A DNA stretch of 64,000 bases from Bacillus thermozeamaize (lineage in GTDB: Bacteria; Bacillota; Bacilli; ZCTH02-B2): assembly GCA_002159075.1 (NCBI GenBank), contig LZRT01000010.1:62001-126000 (forward strand), in the 5' to 3' direction. Shown here in pieces: positions 44,301-52,699 of the stretch. A program made the position numbers and the translations under genes. The notes under the pieces were generated by a model. That model was not told the DNA's origin and made no database searches. It worked only from the letters and a program-made list of their open reading frames with translations. Numbering within the stretch: position 1 is the first letter of the stretch; each line of letters begins with the position of its first letter.

Positions 44301-44374
44301 GCACAGTCACTGCCCGTCAGCGCCCGGCAGATCAAAGTTTCGAGCCCAGCTTCGCTGGTGTCGGTGGGTTTCAT
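41354..44374 (-). CDS. hsdR: Type I restriction enzyme R subunit HsdR
   Basis: A 1006-residue motor-nuclease. An N-terminal HsdR nuclease domain holds FTFELKNRL (the ExK of the PD-(D/E)XK core) near residue 175. Superfamily 2 translocase motifs follow: Walker A HSAGSGKSNS near residue 320, IIDEAHSGQ, FTATPKNKT and ICADKFQTGYDEP, then a C-terminal helical region. It should translocate DNA and cleave unmethylated targets in complex with HsdM and HsdS. ATG overlaps the stop of a 66-codon gene upstream (ATGA), and GGAGGAGG precedes it. Last gene of a seven-gene operon. Confidence 0.96.
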   Translation of the reverse strand: MKPTDTSEAGLETLICRALTGSDCAPRPAVTQAVVAETPEPYGGVGWLPGDPADYDREYCVDLAQFAAFLRATQPEVAKALDLDHDSPTRRKFLARLQGEVSKRGVVDVLRGGIQHGPYRIELFYGTPSPGNGQARALYEQNRFTVTRQLRYSRDETQRALDLVLFINGLPVFTFELKNRLTKQTVHDAIEQYRRDRNPREKLFELGRCVAHFAVDDNEVWFCTHLAGKASWFLPFNKGWNNGAGNPPNPQGLKTDYLWREVLTRESLTDIIENYAQLVVEKDPKSGRKSRKQIFPRYHQLDVVRKLLADAREHGAGRRYLIQHSAGSGKSNSIAWLAHQLIGLARDGRPIFDSIIVVTDRRILDQQIRDTVKQFAQVSATVGHAEHSGDLRRFIESGKKIIITTLQKFPFILDEIGGEHRGRHFAIIIDEAHSGQGGRTSAKMSMALSEAGAEDEEETFEDRINRLMETRKLLPNASYFAFTATPKNKTLEMFGEPDPQPDGTVKHRPFHSYTMKQAIQEGFILDVLAHYTPVKSYYKLIKKIEDDPEFDVKKAQKKLRRFVEGHEHAIRLKAEIMVDHFHEQVIAKGKIGGRARAMVVTGGIERAIQYFHAFKAYLAERKSPYRAIVAFSGEHEYGGQPVTEAILNGFPSNQIADKIREDPYRFLICADKFQTGYDEPLLHTMYVDKVLSGVKAVQTLSRLNRAHPQKHDTFVLDFVNDPETIRKAFEPYYRTTILADETDPNKLHDLKADLDGYQVYALEEVDELVRLYLDGADRDRLDPILDACVTTYMEHLDEDGQVDFKGKAKAFLRTYHFLSSILPYTNAEWEKLSIFLNFLVPKLPAPIEEDLSKGILEAIDMDSYRVEKQATMRIALADADAEIEPLPAGGGGYKPEPELDRLSNIIKAFNDQFGNIPWTDADRVRKLITEEIPARVAADTAYQNARKYSDKQNARIEHDKALGRVMIALLQDDTELFKQFSDNEGFRRWLTDTVFALTYGEPGSAR

Positions 44375-44571
44375 GGTTCAGCCTCCTCCTTCAGTGTTTC
44401 CGTACCCCACAAAACGTCAAAGCTAGTCTTCTTTTTAGCGAAGTAACTAACTGTATTGCTCGAGATACTTCCACTTGCGTATAGTTGTGTATTTGCCCGT
44501 CGACATATAGGCTGTTTGACCCATGCTTTGGATGTGCCAAGATTCCTTCCGGTCATGTTTCCTTTTTCCAA
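44371..44571 (-). CDS. 66-codon ORF translationally coupled to hsdR
   Basis: An open frame of up to 66 residues (TTG 44571, or ATG 44556) ending in LKEEAEP with its TGA overlapping the hsdR ATG. It begins 26 bases after the DUF2290-like gene, so the spacing is that of an operon member. No family is recognised. Positive charge in the first half and the ATGA overlap argue for translation, if only to couple hsdR. Its ribosome site is weak. Confidence 0.45.
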   Translation of the reverse strand: MEKGNMTGRNLGTSKAWVKQPICRRANTQLYASGSISSNTVSYFAKKKTSFDVLWGTETLKEEAEP

Positions 44572-44597
44572 TATGCATTACCCAATATCCATTGCCA

Positions 44598-45281
44598 TCA
44601 ACAAGCCTCCATCGGAACGACCATATGGATCAAACGACGCTCGTTCGCCGTTATGGTCGGATCAAAGTACAGTCTATGATTGGGTAATTTACTGACGAAA
44701 TCGTATCTATCAGTTAGATAGAAATTCCGCAGGACGAAATCGACGAACCAGCGTGGGGTCAGCGGTGCCGAAACGGGAATGCGACAGCCTTTGACATCTC
44801 CCAAAGTGAGATGACACATGGGATGAACGACATCCCGAGCAGCCGTTTCATCGAAGTCGAATCGCAGAGGGAAAGGAACGATGCGTCTAGATACGATGTC
44901 GAGGAACAGTTCATCATGCAGGTACGATTCGGGGTCTTCCTGGAAAGGCCGAAGTTCAGGTGAAGGGTAGTATGCCAAGCGATGCCGGACGAGGCGCTCG
45001 TCTTCAAAGCGGTACATCAGTTGCAACAGTCCACCGTCGATCAGTTTTGCAGTATAAGAGCGCTTCTCCGAAAGTTCTTTATAGATTGCTGCGTAATCGA
45101 TATCACCCATCGCAATCGACACATGCTCGGCGCCGGCGAAAGTAACCTCCCATACATTGTTCGATGCAGGGCGCAGCACCGGAAAGTTCTGATCATCTGC
45201 GATCCCGCGCTCTATCAATGATGTGAGCAGTCCTTCCAAGTCGCGCTTGATAGTCTCCGCCTTCTTAGGAGGCTTCATCAT
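44598..45281 (-). CDS. DUF2290-like protein, partner of the upstream helicase
   Basis: A 227-residue soluble protein. The start KKAETIKRDLEGLLTSLIERG with DDQNFPVL, and the later DELFLDIVSRRIVPFPLRFDFD, HPMCHLTLG and RWFVDFVLRNFY, match my memory of DUF2290 proteins from defence loci; this assignment is by recollection. No catalytic residues can be named. The gene overlaps the helicase gene by four bases (ATGA), so the pair is translated together and probably acts together. Confidence 0.7.
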   Translation of the reverse strand: MMKPPKKAETIKRDLEGLLTSLIERGIADDQNFPVLRPASNNVWEVTFAGAEHVSIAMGDIDYAAIYKELSEKRSYTAKLIDGGLLQLMYRFEDERLVRHRLAYYPSPELRPFQEDPESYLHDELFLDIVSRRIVPFPLRFDFDETAARDVVHPMCHLTLGDVKGCRIPVSAPLTPRWFVDFVLRNFYLTDRYDFVSKLPNHRLYFDPTITANERRLIHMVVPMEAC

Positions 45282-47434
45282 TTGCCACCTCCGAGCAGCT
45301 TAATCAGTTTTTGCTTGATTTCGGCATCCAAGTCATCCGGTGTGATTTCGCCTCGCTCCAAGGCATTTACTAACTCGCGAGCACCAGTCTGCCTTTGCTC
45401 TAAGCGCTGCTTTTCATGCGGCGATAGGTCGCGGTGCACGATCCTCAGTTTTTTAAGGACCTCATCGGTCGGGTACGTGAAGTCGAGTCTAAAGTTGCGT
45501 TGTTTTAAACGCTCGAACTCGCGAATAAGATTAGCCATCCCCTGCCCGTAGCCGATTACCCGTACCCAGGCTTTGCTGCGGGTGATGGCAGTAAACAAGC
45601 GATTACGTATGCTGGCCAACCCCACCCCAGTGCCATCGCAGTCTTGCGCATTGACCACATAGACCATGCCCGCCTCGTTACCTTTGGCCCGGTAAATACT
45701 GGTGAATGTCACGGAAGGTGTCTCGGTCTTAAAGAACACGTCGGGATCTGTGTCGACGCCCGCGAGATGGTTCTGGATACCCATCTCGAACAATGCCTTA
45801 CGGATCGGCCCCAATCGCTCTCGGGCAGTGAGAGGGTCAGGATGGATAACAATAATGTCATCATGCCGCAGTTCGTCTTTTTCAACGTTTTTCTTGATCT
45901 GCTCGACCAACCACGCGTTCTGTTCGGCTTCGTCACCGAACTGCAGAAAAACGACGAGATCGTCGATCGGGGAATGGTCCTCTAGAAACCTGGGGCTGGT
46001 CTCGTCGGTTCGTTCGAGGACGACGTGCTCTCCCTTAGCCAAACGTCCCTCTCGCACCCTGTATCCGATTTCTTCCCACAAAGCAGGTTGGTCGAACATC
46101 TGTACCAACCCCGTCTGGGAGTCTTTTGGCGGCTCACGGTAGATGCCGAAGCCGAGGGCGTGGGCCGTCACCAACACGGGCCGCGAGTTGCGGTAGCACT
46201 TCTGTAAGATCACGTCCCGGCGCGGGTCGCCCTCAAGGGAAACAACTGGCTGCCCTGCAGTGTCTGTACCAAAAATCTCTTCAGGTGGCGGCAGTGAGGT
46301 CCCCGATAGATTCTGGAGTTCGTCGTAGGCATAAACGAGCCGCTTCGGCGGCTTGAGCATCGCGTAGCACAAGCGCAGAAAGCTCGGGGCAAAGTCTTGT
46401 GCTTCGTCAACCAGGATCGCGTCGTAGAGCTCTGGGGGATTAGCAACCGCACTCAAGGCTGCTTGGCAAGCCCCATCGAACGCCCTATCGCCGCCACCGA
46501 ATCGATAGCTGGCGGACCTGAAATCATGGAACTCCTGCCCTGTGACGCGGCAGAACTCGTAATAAATTCCGTCACGCTCATCACCACCGGGCGCGCCCCA
46601 CGCGTTGACTATTCGTATCTTTGTCCAATCCGGCTCCTCGCCACTTTGCTCGACACAGAAATTGTTGATGAGCCGCTTGAATTGTCCCTTCAGCGAACGA
46701 GTGTGGAAGGTAACGGCAATCCGCCAATCAGGATACTGGGTGTGGAGATATGCGGCCTTGAGAGCCAGTACGATGGTCTTGCCGGAACCGGCCAGACCAC
46801 GAATGCGCTGCACGCCCTCGACTGTTTCAATGACGGCCCGGTTTTGCCGATGATCAAGCGTGGCAATCGAGTCCTCTATTTTCTTGAGCTTTCCGCCTCG
46901 CGAATCAGGCTTTCTCACCTCGCGCTTGGAGCGACTTTTGCGGATCGACGACAAACTCTCGATGGCCGAAAGTGTCATTCGATACAGGTCGTCCGAGCTA
47001 TCTTGCCAAGAAAAGGCCGAAAGGATTTTTGCGAGGTTCCTTTCGTTGGCGAGCGGATAGTCCTCTTTGGCCAACCTCTCGACGGCGTCGATGGCAGGTG
47101 CAAAGGTGATGACGTTTAACGGCGGGATCAGACGTCGCCCTTTGACCAGCTCCTTGTGTAGCTTCAGCTTGGCTTCGATCTTGTTGGCAAGATCATCCTG
47201 CCGCGCCGCATAGTCGCCTACATCCGTACCTTCAACCAGGTCGAAGAGGACGACACCCTTTTCGCGGCTCACCAACGTCGCATCGACGAAATACCTCCCT
47301 TCCGGCGTTGCGATCAATGGGTAACCAAAAAAGCACTCTCCCGAGAGCCCCTCGATGGCGCCGAGCGCTTGCTCGAGCAACTGGGTGGCGGCGGGCTTTC
47401 CATTGATACCGCGTGTGAAGTTGATTTTATTCAT
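45278..47434 (-). CDS. Superfamily 1 helicase with N-terminal NERD-like nuclease region
   Basis: A 718-residue protein. The first 120 residues (PLIATPEGRYFVDATLVSRE, GVVLFDLVEG) resemble a NERD-type restriction-like domain. A UvrD-like helicase follows: Walker A GLAGSGKTIVLALK near residue 217, Walker B LVDEAQDFAPSFL near residue 340, and the late motifs TSIYRAKGNEAGMVYVVNA and RNRLFTAITRSKAWVRV. Such proteins recur in phage-defence islands. It lies 108 bases after hsdS and is coupled to the DUF2290-like gene. DNA unwinding plus cleavage is a reasonable inference; no substrate can be named. Confidence 0.85.
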   Translation of the reverse strand: MNKINFTRGINGKPAATQLLEQALGAIEGLSGECFFGYPLIATPEGRYFVDATLVSREKGVVLFDLVEGTDVGDYAARQDDLANKIEAKLKLHKELVKGRRLIPPLNVITFAPAIDAVERLAKEDYPLANERNLAKILSAFSWQDSSDDLYRMTLSAIESLSSIRKSRSKREVRKPDSRGGKLKKIEDSIATLDHRQNRAVIETVEGVQRIRGLAGSGKTIVLALKAAYLHTQYPDWRIAVTFHTRSLKGQFKRLINNFCVEQSGEEPDWTKIRIVNAWGAPGGDERDGIYYEFCRVTGQEFHDFRSASYRFGGGDRAFDGACQAALSAVANPPELYDAILVDEAQDFAPSFLRLCYAMLKPPKRLVYAYDELQNLSGTSLPPPEEIFGTDTAGQPVVSLEGDPRRDVILQKCYRNSRPVLVTAHALGFGIYREPPKDSQTGLVQMFDQPALWEEIGYRVREGRLAKGEHVVLERTDETSPRFLEDHSPIDDLVVFLQFGDEAEQNAWLVEQIKKNVEKDELRHDDIIVIHPDPLTARERLGPIRKALFEMGIQNHLAGVDTDPDVFFKTETPSVTFTSIYRAKGNEAGMVYVVNAQDCDGTGVGLASIRNRLFTAITRSKAWVRVIGYGQGMANLIREFERLKQRNFRLDFTYPTDEVLKKLRIVHRDLSPHEKQRLEQRQTGARELVNALERGEITPDDLDAEIKQKLIKLLGGGK

Positions 47435-47542
47435 GTTCGTCCTCCGTTTGAGAATTTGTTTAGGGGAAATCTATCTTGCAACCAGCGTTTCCCCCTATCC
47501 TGAGATTTGACAAGGTAATGTTCTGAATATACATGATATCCA

Positions 47543-49012
47543 TTATTCATCCTCCTCTGATATAGCAGCGTGATCATCCTCTCCATTCAAGGTCTCGCCT
47601 TGCGCTCTCTCCTCATCGTCCATCCAGGGGGCGTCTTCTTCGTCTGGCTCCTCCGGCAGCCGCGCTGCAACCTCGCGCACATCCACCTTGCCGGTGACCA
47701 CATCGGAGATCAGCCGCTCGCGGTACTCGCGCAGCAGCTCCATTTCGCGGCGGGCGGCGGCAATGGCGGCATCGATCTTGGCCGTCTGGGCGTCAAGGTA
47801 TTCGACGATGGCGGTTTGTTCGGGCGCCGAGGGCAGGGCAACTCGTATCTCCCGCACTTCCCCTTCGCTAATAGCAGGTACTGGCCCTGGTTTCGCAATC
47901 TGCCCGAGGTCGATGTAGCTCATTATTAAGAACAAGAAGTCTCGATTGCCGTTCCGCGCAACGCACCCCATCATATTGTTATCAATGCAACATTGGTTTG
48001 CAGCGATGCGTCGTTTGTTCGTTAAGAGTGCGCCGCCCACCTTTGGAAACACAATCGTCCCTGCTGGCAACACGGTCGCTCCGAGGTCCTGCGCAACGGT
48101 CATCGAAACCGTGTTAGCGCAAACATGAAGATACTTCTCGTTGCCCGGGATATTCATGTCGGAGACCTTGAAGAATGGAATCTCTGCGCTCGTATCACCT
48201 TGGTAATGAACCGGAAAGCCCGCGCCGCTCTTGAACCAGGCTAATCGCTTCAGAGGCACAACCTCCCAATGCGCCGGCACCTCGCCCAGCCACTCCACGC
48301 CGGAGTCCTTGTAGGCGGGGTAGGGCTTACCCGTGCGGACATCGATACTCCCGGTGACGGCCTGGTGGATGAGGGCCTGCTTGTATTCCTCCAGCAAGTT
48401 GATGCGTTTTTTCCGAGCCCGGATCACCCGCCGGATCCGCCGGTCCACATAGTCAAGGAAGCGGACGATGGCGGTTTGTTCGGTAAGGGGAGGAAATGGG
48501 ATCGGGAAATTCGCTATAAAATCGACAGGCACACGCTGTTGTCCAGCCGCGCCAGTCATCTCGTCGGCACCAAGCCGCCGGAATTCTGAAAGCGTAGTGA
48601 CGCGATAAAGATAGGCTGAAACAATCGCCTTGGACGGCCGGATGACGTGAAATTCGGTCGAACCGAACCCGAGAGTTGTCGGTAGATTCTCAAGGCAAGC
48701 ACCCTTACCGTTCTCAAAGCACGGCGTGATTTTCGCGACAATAACGTCGCCCCGCCGAAAGTAAGTAAACCCGTTCCACAGTTCCGAAATGGGCCGTACC
48801 TCCGATGCATCAAATCGTCCGTCCGATCCCACGCGGTCCATGGGTAGGAATACGGCTCGACCGTCCCGCATCATACATGGAACTTCGGACTTACTAGGGT
48901 TGAGTCTTGCAATCCGTTTAAGCCGCCGCACCTTCCAATGCGCCGGTACCTCACCCAACCAGGATACGCCGGAGTCTTTGTAGGCGGGGTAGGCAGTCAG
49001 GGTGCGTATCAT
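47543..49012 (-). CDS. hsdS: Type I restriction-modification specificity subunit HsdS
   Basis: A 489-residue protein with two target-recognition domains. Each is headed by a near-identical conserved repeat, YPAYKDSGVSWLGEVPAHW at residues 8-26 and its copy in the middle of the protein (around 230-250), and each is followed by a long helix (RFLDYVDRRIRRVIRARKK; YLDAQTAKIDAAIAAARRE). Acidic residues fill the end. The repeats make domain exchange by recombination possible. The start overlaps the stop of the TIGR02391-like gene (ATGA). Confidence 0.95.
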   Translation of the reverse strand: MIRTLTAYPAYKDSGVSWLGEVPAHWKVRRLKRIARLNPSKSEVPCMMRDGRAVFLPMDRVGSDGRFDASEVRPISELWNGFTYFRRGDVIVAKITPCFENGKGACLENLPTTLGFGSTEFHVIRPSKAIVSAYLYRVTTLSEFRRLGADEMTGAAGQQRVPVDFIANFPIPFPPLTEQTAIVRFLDYVDRRIRRVIRARKKRINLLEEYKQALIHQAVTGSIDVRTGKPYPAYKDSGVEWLGEVPAHWEVVPLKRLAWFKSGAGFPVHYQGDTSAEIPFFKVSDMNIPGNEKYLHVCANTVSMTVAQDLGATVLPAGTIVFPKVGGALLTNKRRIAANQCCIDNNMMGCVARNGNRDFLFLIMSYIDLGQIAKPGPVPAISEGEVREIRVALPSAPEQTAIVEYLDAQTAKIDAAIAAARREMELLREYRERLISDVVTGKVDVREVAARLPEEPDEEDAPWMDDEERAQGETLNGEDDHAAISEEDE

Positions 49013-49815
49013 GGCTGGCCTCCTTCACGAACTAGCGCGGCATCATCCAGCTTGCGATGCAACAAAGAGAGGAGTGTAAGATAGTCTACAGCGTCGTCTT
49101 CTCCTTTCCACAGAATCTTTGGCTCATGAGCCCGTGGGTTTCGGATTGCACCAAAGCAACCTTTCAGCAGCAACGCGAATCCCTTGTGCTCTGACTTCTC
49201 GCTTTCTGTTCGGAGCGAATTCAGAGCGAGCAGGGGTCGGTCGATGGCGAAAACATGGTCAATGAGTGCGGCGCCGTCCAACTGAACGCCCGTCATGTCC
49301 CGGATACGTTGGGCAAGTCCTTTCGTTGCTTCGAACACGGCGTGGAAGTAGTTGTCCTGCATCAGTTCAGTTCGGCAATACTTTAAGACCTCTGGGTGGA
49401 CACTACGGCCTTTTAACTTCGCTCGGATGGTCTGAACACGTTTTTCTGCCTCATCCAGTGTCGTCACTGCCTTCACTTGTCGGAACTGCCCATCGGGCCC
49501 GTACTCCAGTCCAGAGAAAACCAAGATCTTGTTGAGATCTTGTCGGTGCTCCTCGAACTTCTCGGGCCGATCAACGAATCGCGCCGGGGCAAGAAATGCG
49601 CGTATAAAATCAAGCACGTGATTGGCACACTTGTACTCATACTGGTAATGTTGAAATATCCAGTAAAGGCGCCGCCACTTCGTGGATTCGCCAGAATGGT
49701 CAACCAGTCCTCGATCCTGAAGCACTCTGGAAATCTCACTTCCAGTGCCGCATTCACCTAGAAAGCGCGCAAGTGCTTCAATCTGGGCTCTATCAAATGG
49801 TGGAATCGTGCTCAA
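49009..49815 (-). CDS. TIGR02391-family (Ymh-like) protein inserted between hsdM and hsdS
   Basis: A 268-residue protein. Its C-terminal 130 residues fit the TIGR02391 pattern: NYFHAVFEATKGLAQRIRDM, DHVFAIDRPLLALNSLRTES and FGAIRNPRAHEP. The N-terminal part starts IPPFDRAQIEALARFLGEC and contains a helical region without a known domain. TTG 49815 with GGGGGGAG upstream is the start; it overlaps the end of hsdM by 23 bases, and the open frame further upstream only shadows hsdM. Family members occur in plasmids and restriction loci; an RNase or toxin role is not established. Confidence 0.8.
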   Translation of the reverse strand: MSTIPPFDRAQIEALARFLGECGTGSEISRVLQDRGLVDHSGESTKWRRLYWIFQHYQYEYKCANHVLDFIRAFLAPARFVDRPEKFEEHRQDLNKILVFSGLEYGPDGQFRQVKAVTTLDEAEKRVQTIRAKLKGRSVHPEVLKYCRTELMQDNYFHAVFEATKGLAQRIRDMTGVQLDGAALIDHVFAIDRPLLALNSLRTESEKSEHKGFALLLKGCFGAIRNPRAHEPKILWKGEDDAVDYLTLLSLLHRKLDDAALVREGGQP

Positions 49816-51838
49816 CTTGTTCTCCCCCCAAAATTTCCTCCAACAACCCCTCGGACGCCTTCTCCACCGCCAACAGATCCGCGCGGATCTCCTCCAGAGT
49901 GCGCAGGGCCTTTGGCTTGTAGAAGTAGCGGTTGAAGTTAATCTCGTAGCCGACCTTGACGCTCGCCGGGTCGTACCAGGCGTCCGGCGCGTAGGGCAGC
50001 ACCTCGCGCCGCAGGAAGGTCTCGATGGCCGCACGCCGGTCTTCCGGCCCCGGCAGGTAGCCGGGCTCATGGCAGGCCGGGCACTCGAGGAACGGGATCT
50101 GCTCGTTGTCGCGCAGCTCCGTGTCCGGTTCATACTCCACCACGCGGGGCTTGCCGGCGATGACAACCTCAAACAGCCCGTGCAGCGGGTCGGGCGCGGT
50201 GCCGGGTTTGTGAATCTTTTTGATCACCGGCGGTGCGTCCTCGGCCCTCTCGGCCGTTTCCCGAAGCGCCTTGATCTCCTTGGCGGTGTAGGCGCGCTCG
50301 GGGTCGATGCCTTTCAGGCGCAGGGGGCGTTCCACCGTCACCTTCCAGTAGCCGAAGGCCGCGTTGGGGAAGATCTTGGACTGCTCGGTCTCCTCAAATT
50401 TGAGGAAGGTGTCGAGGACGCGACGGATGTCCTCTTCGGACAGCTCACAGTTCTTCTTGCCCAGGTTCTTGCGCAGGGGCTTGTACCACTGGGTGGCATC
50501 GATGAGCTGCACGCGGCCTTTGCGGTGCCCGGGCTTTCTGTTCGTGAGCACCCAGACGTAGGTGGCAATGCCGGTGTTGTAGAACATGTTCAGCGGCAGG
50601 GCGACGATCGCCTCAAGCCAGTCGTTCTCGATGATCCAGCGGCGGATGTTGCTTTCGCCCTGGCCGGCGTCCCCCGTAAACAGCGACGAGCCGTTGTGCA
50701 CCTCGGCGATGCGACTGCCGAGCGGGGTATCGTGCTTCATCTTGGAGAGCATGTTCACCAGGAACATCATCTGGCCGTCACTCGAGCGAGTGATGAGCGA
50801 CAGCTCCTCGCCCCGGTGTTGCACGACGAAACGGGGATCCTTGATGCCCGCCTTGCCGCCCATGCGCTCCATGTCACTCTTCCAACTTTTCCCGTAGGGC
50901 GGGTTCGAGAGCATGAAGTCGAATTCGTGGCCGGGGAAGGCGTCGTTGGAGAGCGTCGAGTGCTCCGGTCCGCCGACGATGTTGTCGGCGGCGTCACCCT
51001 CACCCTTGAGCAGCAGGTCGGCTTTGCATATGGCGTAGGTCTCGGCGTTGATCTCCTGGCCGAAAAGGTGCACCGAGACCTGTTTGCCGCGTTCTTTCGC
51101 CAGCTGCAACAGGGTTTCCTCGGCCACTGTGAGCATTCCGCCCGTGCCGCAGGCGCCGTCATAGAGAAGGTACGTGCCGGATTCGATCCGGTCGGCGATC
51201 GGCTCGAAGACCAGATGGGCCATCAGCCTCACGGCGTCGCGCGGCGTCCAGTGCTCACCGGCCTCCTCGTTGTTCTCCTCGTTGAAGCGGCGCACCAGCT
51301 CCTCGAAAATGGTGCCCATGGCGTGGTTATCGAGGCCCGGCAGGCGCACGCTGCCATCGCTGCCCAGGACCGGCTGCGGGCTCAAGTTGATCGAGGGGTC
51401 GAGGAACTTCTCGATCAGGGTGCCCAGGGCGTCGGCTTTGGCCAGGCGGGGGATTTGGTTGCGGAACTCGAAGTTGTCGATGATCTCCTGCACGTTGGGC
51501 GAGAAGCCATCGAGGTAGGCACGAAAATCCGCCTCCAGTTGCTGGCGGCTGGCACGCGTCTTGAGATCGCGCAAGGTGAACGGCGAGGTGTTGTAAAACG
51601 CCTGTCCGGCCGCCCTGCGCAAGGCGGCGTCCTGGTTCGTTATGCCCGCCTTGTCAAGGGACGCCTTCATATCGAGCACCGCCTGCTTGGTGGGCTCCAG
51701 CACCGCATCCAGCCTGCGGATAACGGTCATCGGGAGAATGACATCGCGGTACTTGCCGCGCACATAGAGATCGCGCAACACGTCGTCAGCGATGCCCCAG
51801 ATAAAGTTCGTGATCCAGGTCAGTTGGCCGTTCTCCAT
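49793..51838 (-). CDS. hsdM: Type I restriction-modification methylase subunit HsdM
   Basis: A 681-residue N6-adenine methyltransferase. The N-terminal helical domain (WGIADDVLRDLYVRGKYRD) is followed by the S-adenosylmethionine motif YDGACGTGGMLTVAEE near residue 230 and the catalytic motif SNPPYGKSW near residue 320. The C-terminal third is a long accessory region with QVPFLE-like EQIPFLECPACHEPG containing a CxxC. GGAGGAAATTTGAC precedes the ATG at 51838. It is the first gene of the operon. Confidence 0.96.
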   Translation of the reverse strand: MENGQLTWITNFIWGIADDVLRDLYVRGKYRDVILPMTVIRRLDAVLEPTKQAVLDMKASLDKAGITNQDAALRRAAGQAFYNTSPFTLRDLKTRASRQQLEADFRAYLDGFSPNVQEIIDNFEFRNQIPRLAKADALGTLIEKFLDPSINLSPQPVLGSDGSVRLPGLDNHAMGTIFEELVRRFNEENNEEAGEHWTPRDAVRLMAHLVFEPIADRIESGTYLLYDGACGTGGMLTVAEETLLQLAKERGKQVSVHLFGQEINAETYAICKADLLLKGEGDAADNIVGGPEHSTLSNDAFPGHEFDFMLSNPPYGKSWKSDMERMGGKAGIKDPRFVVQHRGEELSLITRSSDGQMMFLVNMLSKMKHDTPLGSRIAEVHNGSSLFTGDAGQGESNIRRWIIENDWLEAIVALPLNMFYNTGIATYVWVLTNRKPGHRKGRVQLIDATQWYKPLRKNLGKKNCELSEEDIRRVLDTFLKFEETEQSKIFPNAAFGYWKVTVERPLRLKGIDPERAYTAKEIKALRETAERAEDAPPVIKKIHKPGTAPDPLHGLFEVVIAGKPRVVEYEPDTELRDNEQIPFLECPACHEPGYLPGPEDRRAAIETFLRREVLPYAPDAWYDPASVKVGYEINFNRYFYKPKALRTLEEIRADLLAVEKASEGLLEEILGGEQVEHDSTI

Positions 51839-51938
51839 GTCAAATTTCCTCCACAGAAGTCGCATACTTTCTCGTGACGGCAAGCCACACTTCCGGCGCT
51901 TGTCTTCCCGGAAGCCCTCGCCGCCCCAATCGCCCATG

Positions 51939-52421
51939 TTAAAGGGCAGATTGGATAGGGATGTAGTCGGCCTTCAAGTCTTGGAAGGCATCATGGTGAA
52001 ACGGGTCGCCGCGGACACTCCGGTGTCCATTCCGCGGATAACCACGTTCTTCTTCCAGAGCTGCCAGGTGGGCGCAGTTGGATTCCTGGCCCCATTTCAA
52101 AATGTCACTCCTAGCCTTGCCCCCGGTGTCGTTGCCGTTGGCATGGACTTCGGAGAACCGGACGGGCTGTCCGGTGCGGTGGATGTGGCCGAAGCACCGC
52201 TCGATGCGGCTCCGGTTCCACGGCAGGTCGTCGTTCATCATGAGGTGCGCACGCTGAAGGTTGATTCCCTCGCCCGCCGTGTCGGTTGCAACCAACACCT
52301 GGACTCCGGGATCATGTAGGAACGCCTCCTGCGCCTTATGCCACTCCTCACGGTCTATGCCGCCCAGGATGGTGCCACGGCCTGTGGGCGGGTGTCTTCG
52401 ATCCTCATTTATAGCGAGCAC
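51939..52421 (-). pseudogene. Superfamily 2 helicase C-terminal fragment
   Basis: About 160 codons with helicase motifs V and [19 protein letters not shown] and [20 protein letters not shown]. This matches the second RecA domain of Snf2/RapA-like helicases, which are found in defence loci such as DISARM. The first domain and the ends are missing. Sequence after [13 protein letters not shown] is probably out of the original frame. It lies 100 bases upstream of hsdM. Confidence 0.75.
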
Positions 52422-52699
52422 CTCTCCCTGCCAGTAGGCGCGTTATCCCAGGTTTCGTAGAAATTTGAAGGTGACGGTCGCCTGAACCCGTCTGGTGACG
52501 GGATCGGAAACGACGAAGAAAGGAGAACGCTACCTATAAAATCAAAGTTACACCAGATTGTGCGAAATGACCAGAGCCTGTTTTCGGCACTCGACGCCTC
52601 TCAGCCGTTGACCATCCATCTGTCTCTTCTCGACGTCATGGAAACGGTGAGGGAAGGACTCATGGTCCTAGCGGTTCTCAAAGGCAAACATCATCCGGA
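52422..52699. other. Degenerate spacer before the IS66 remnant
   Basis: Short frames such as 52560-52940 (+) mix non-coding sequence with the out-of-frame start of an IS66 transposase. No intact gene is seen. Confidence 0.4.

Noticed and set aside
49816-50172. N-terminal extension of the TIGR02391-like protein
   Set aside because: The Arg/Ser/Thr-rich sequence lies wholly inside hsdM in another frame and has no family features; the TTG at 49815 has its own ribosome site.
49745-51877. Long plus-strand open frame of 710 codons
   Set aside because: It is the antisense shadow of hsdM; the minus strand shows full methylase motifs, while this frame shows none and arises from high-GC codon bias.
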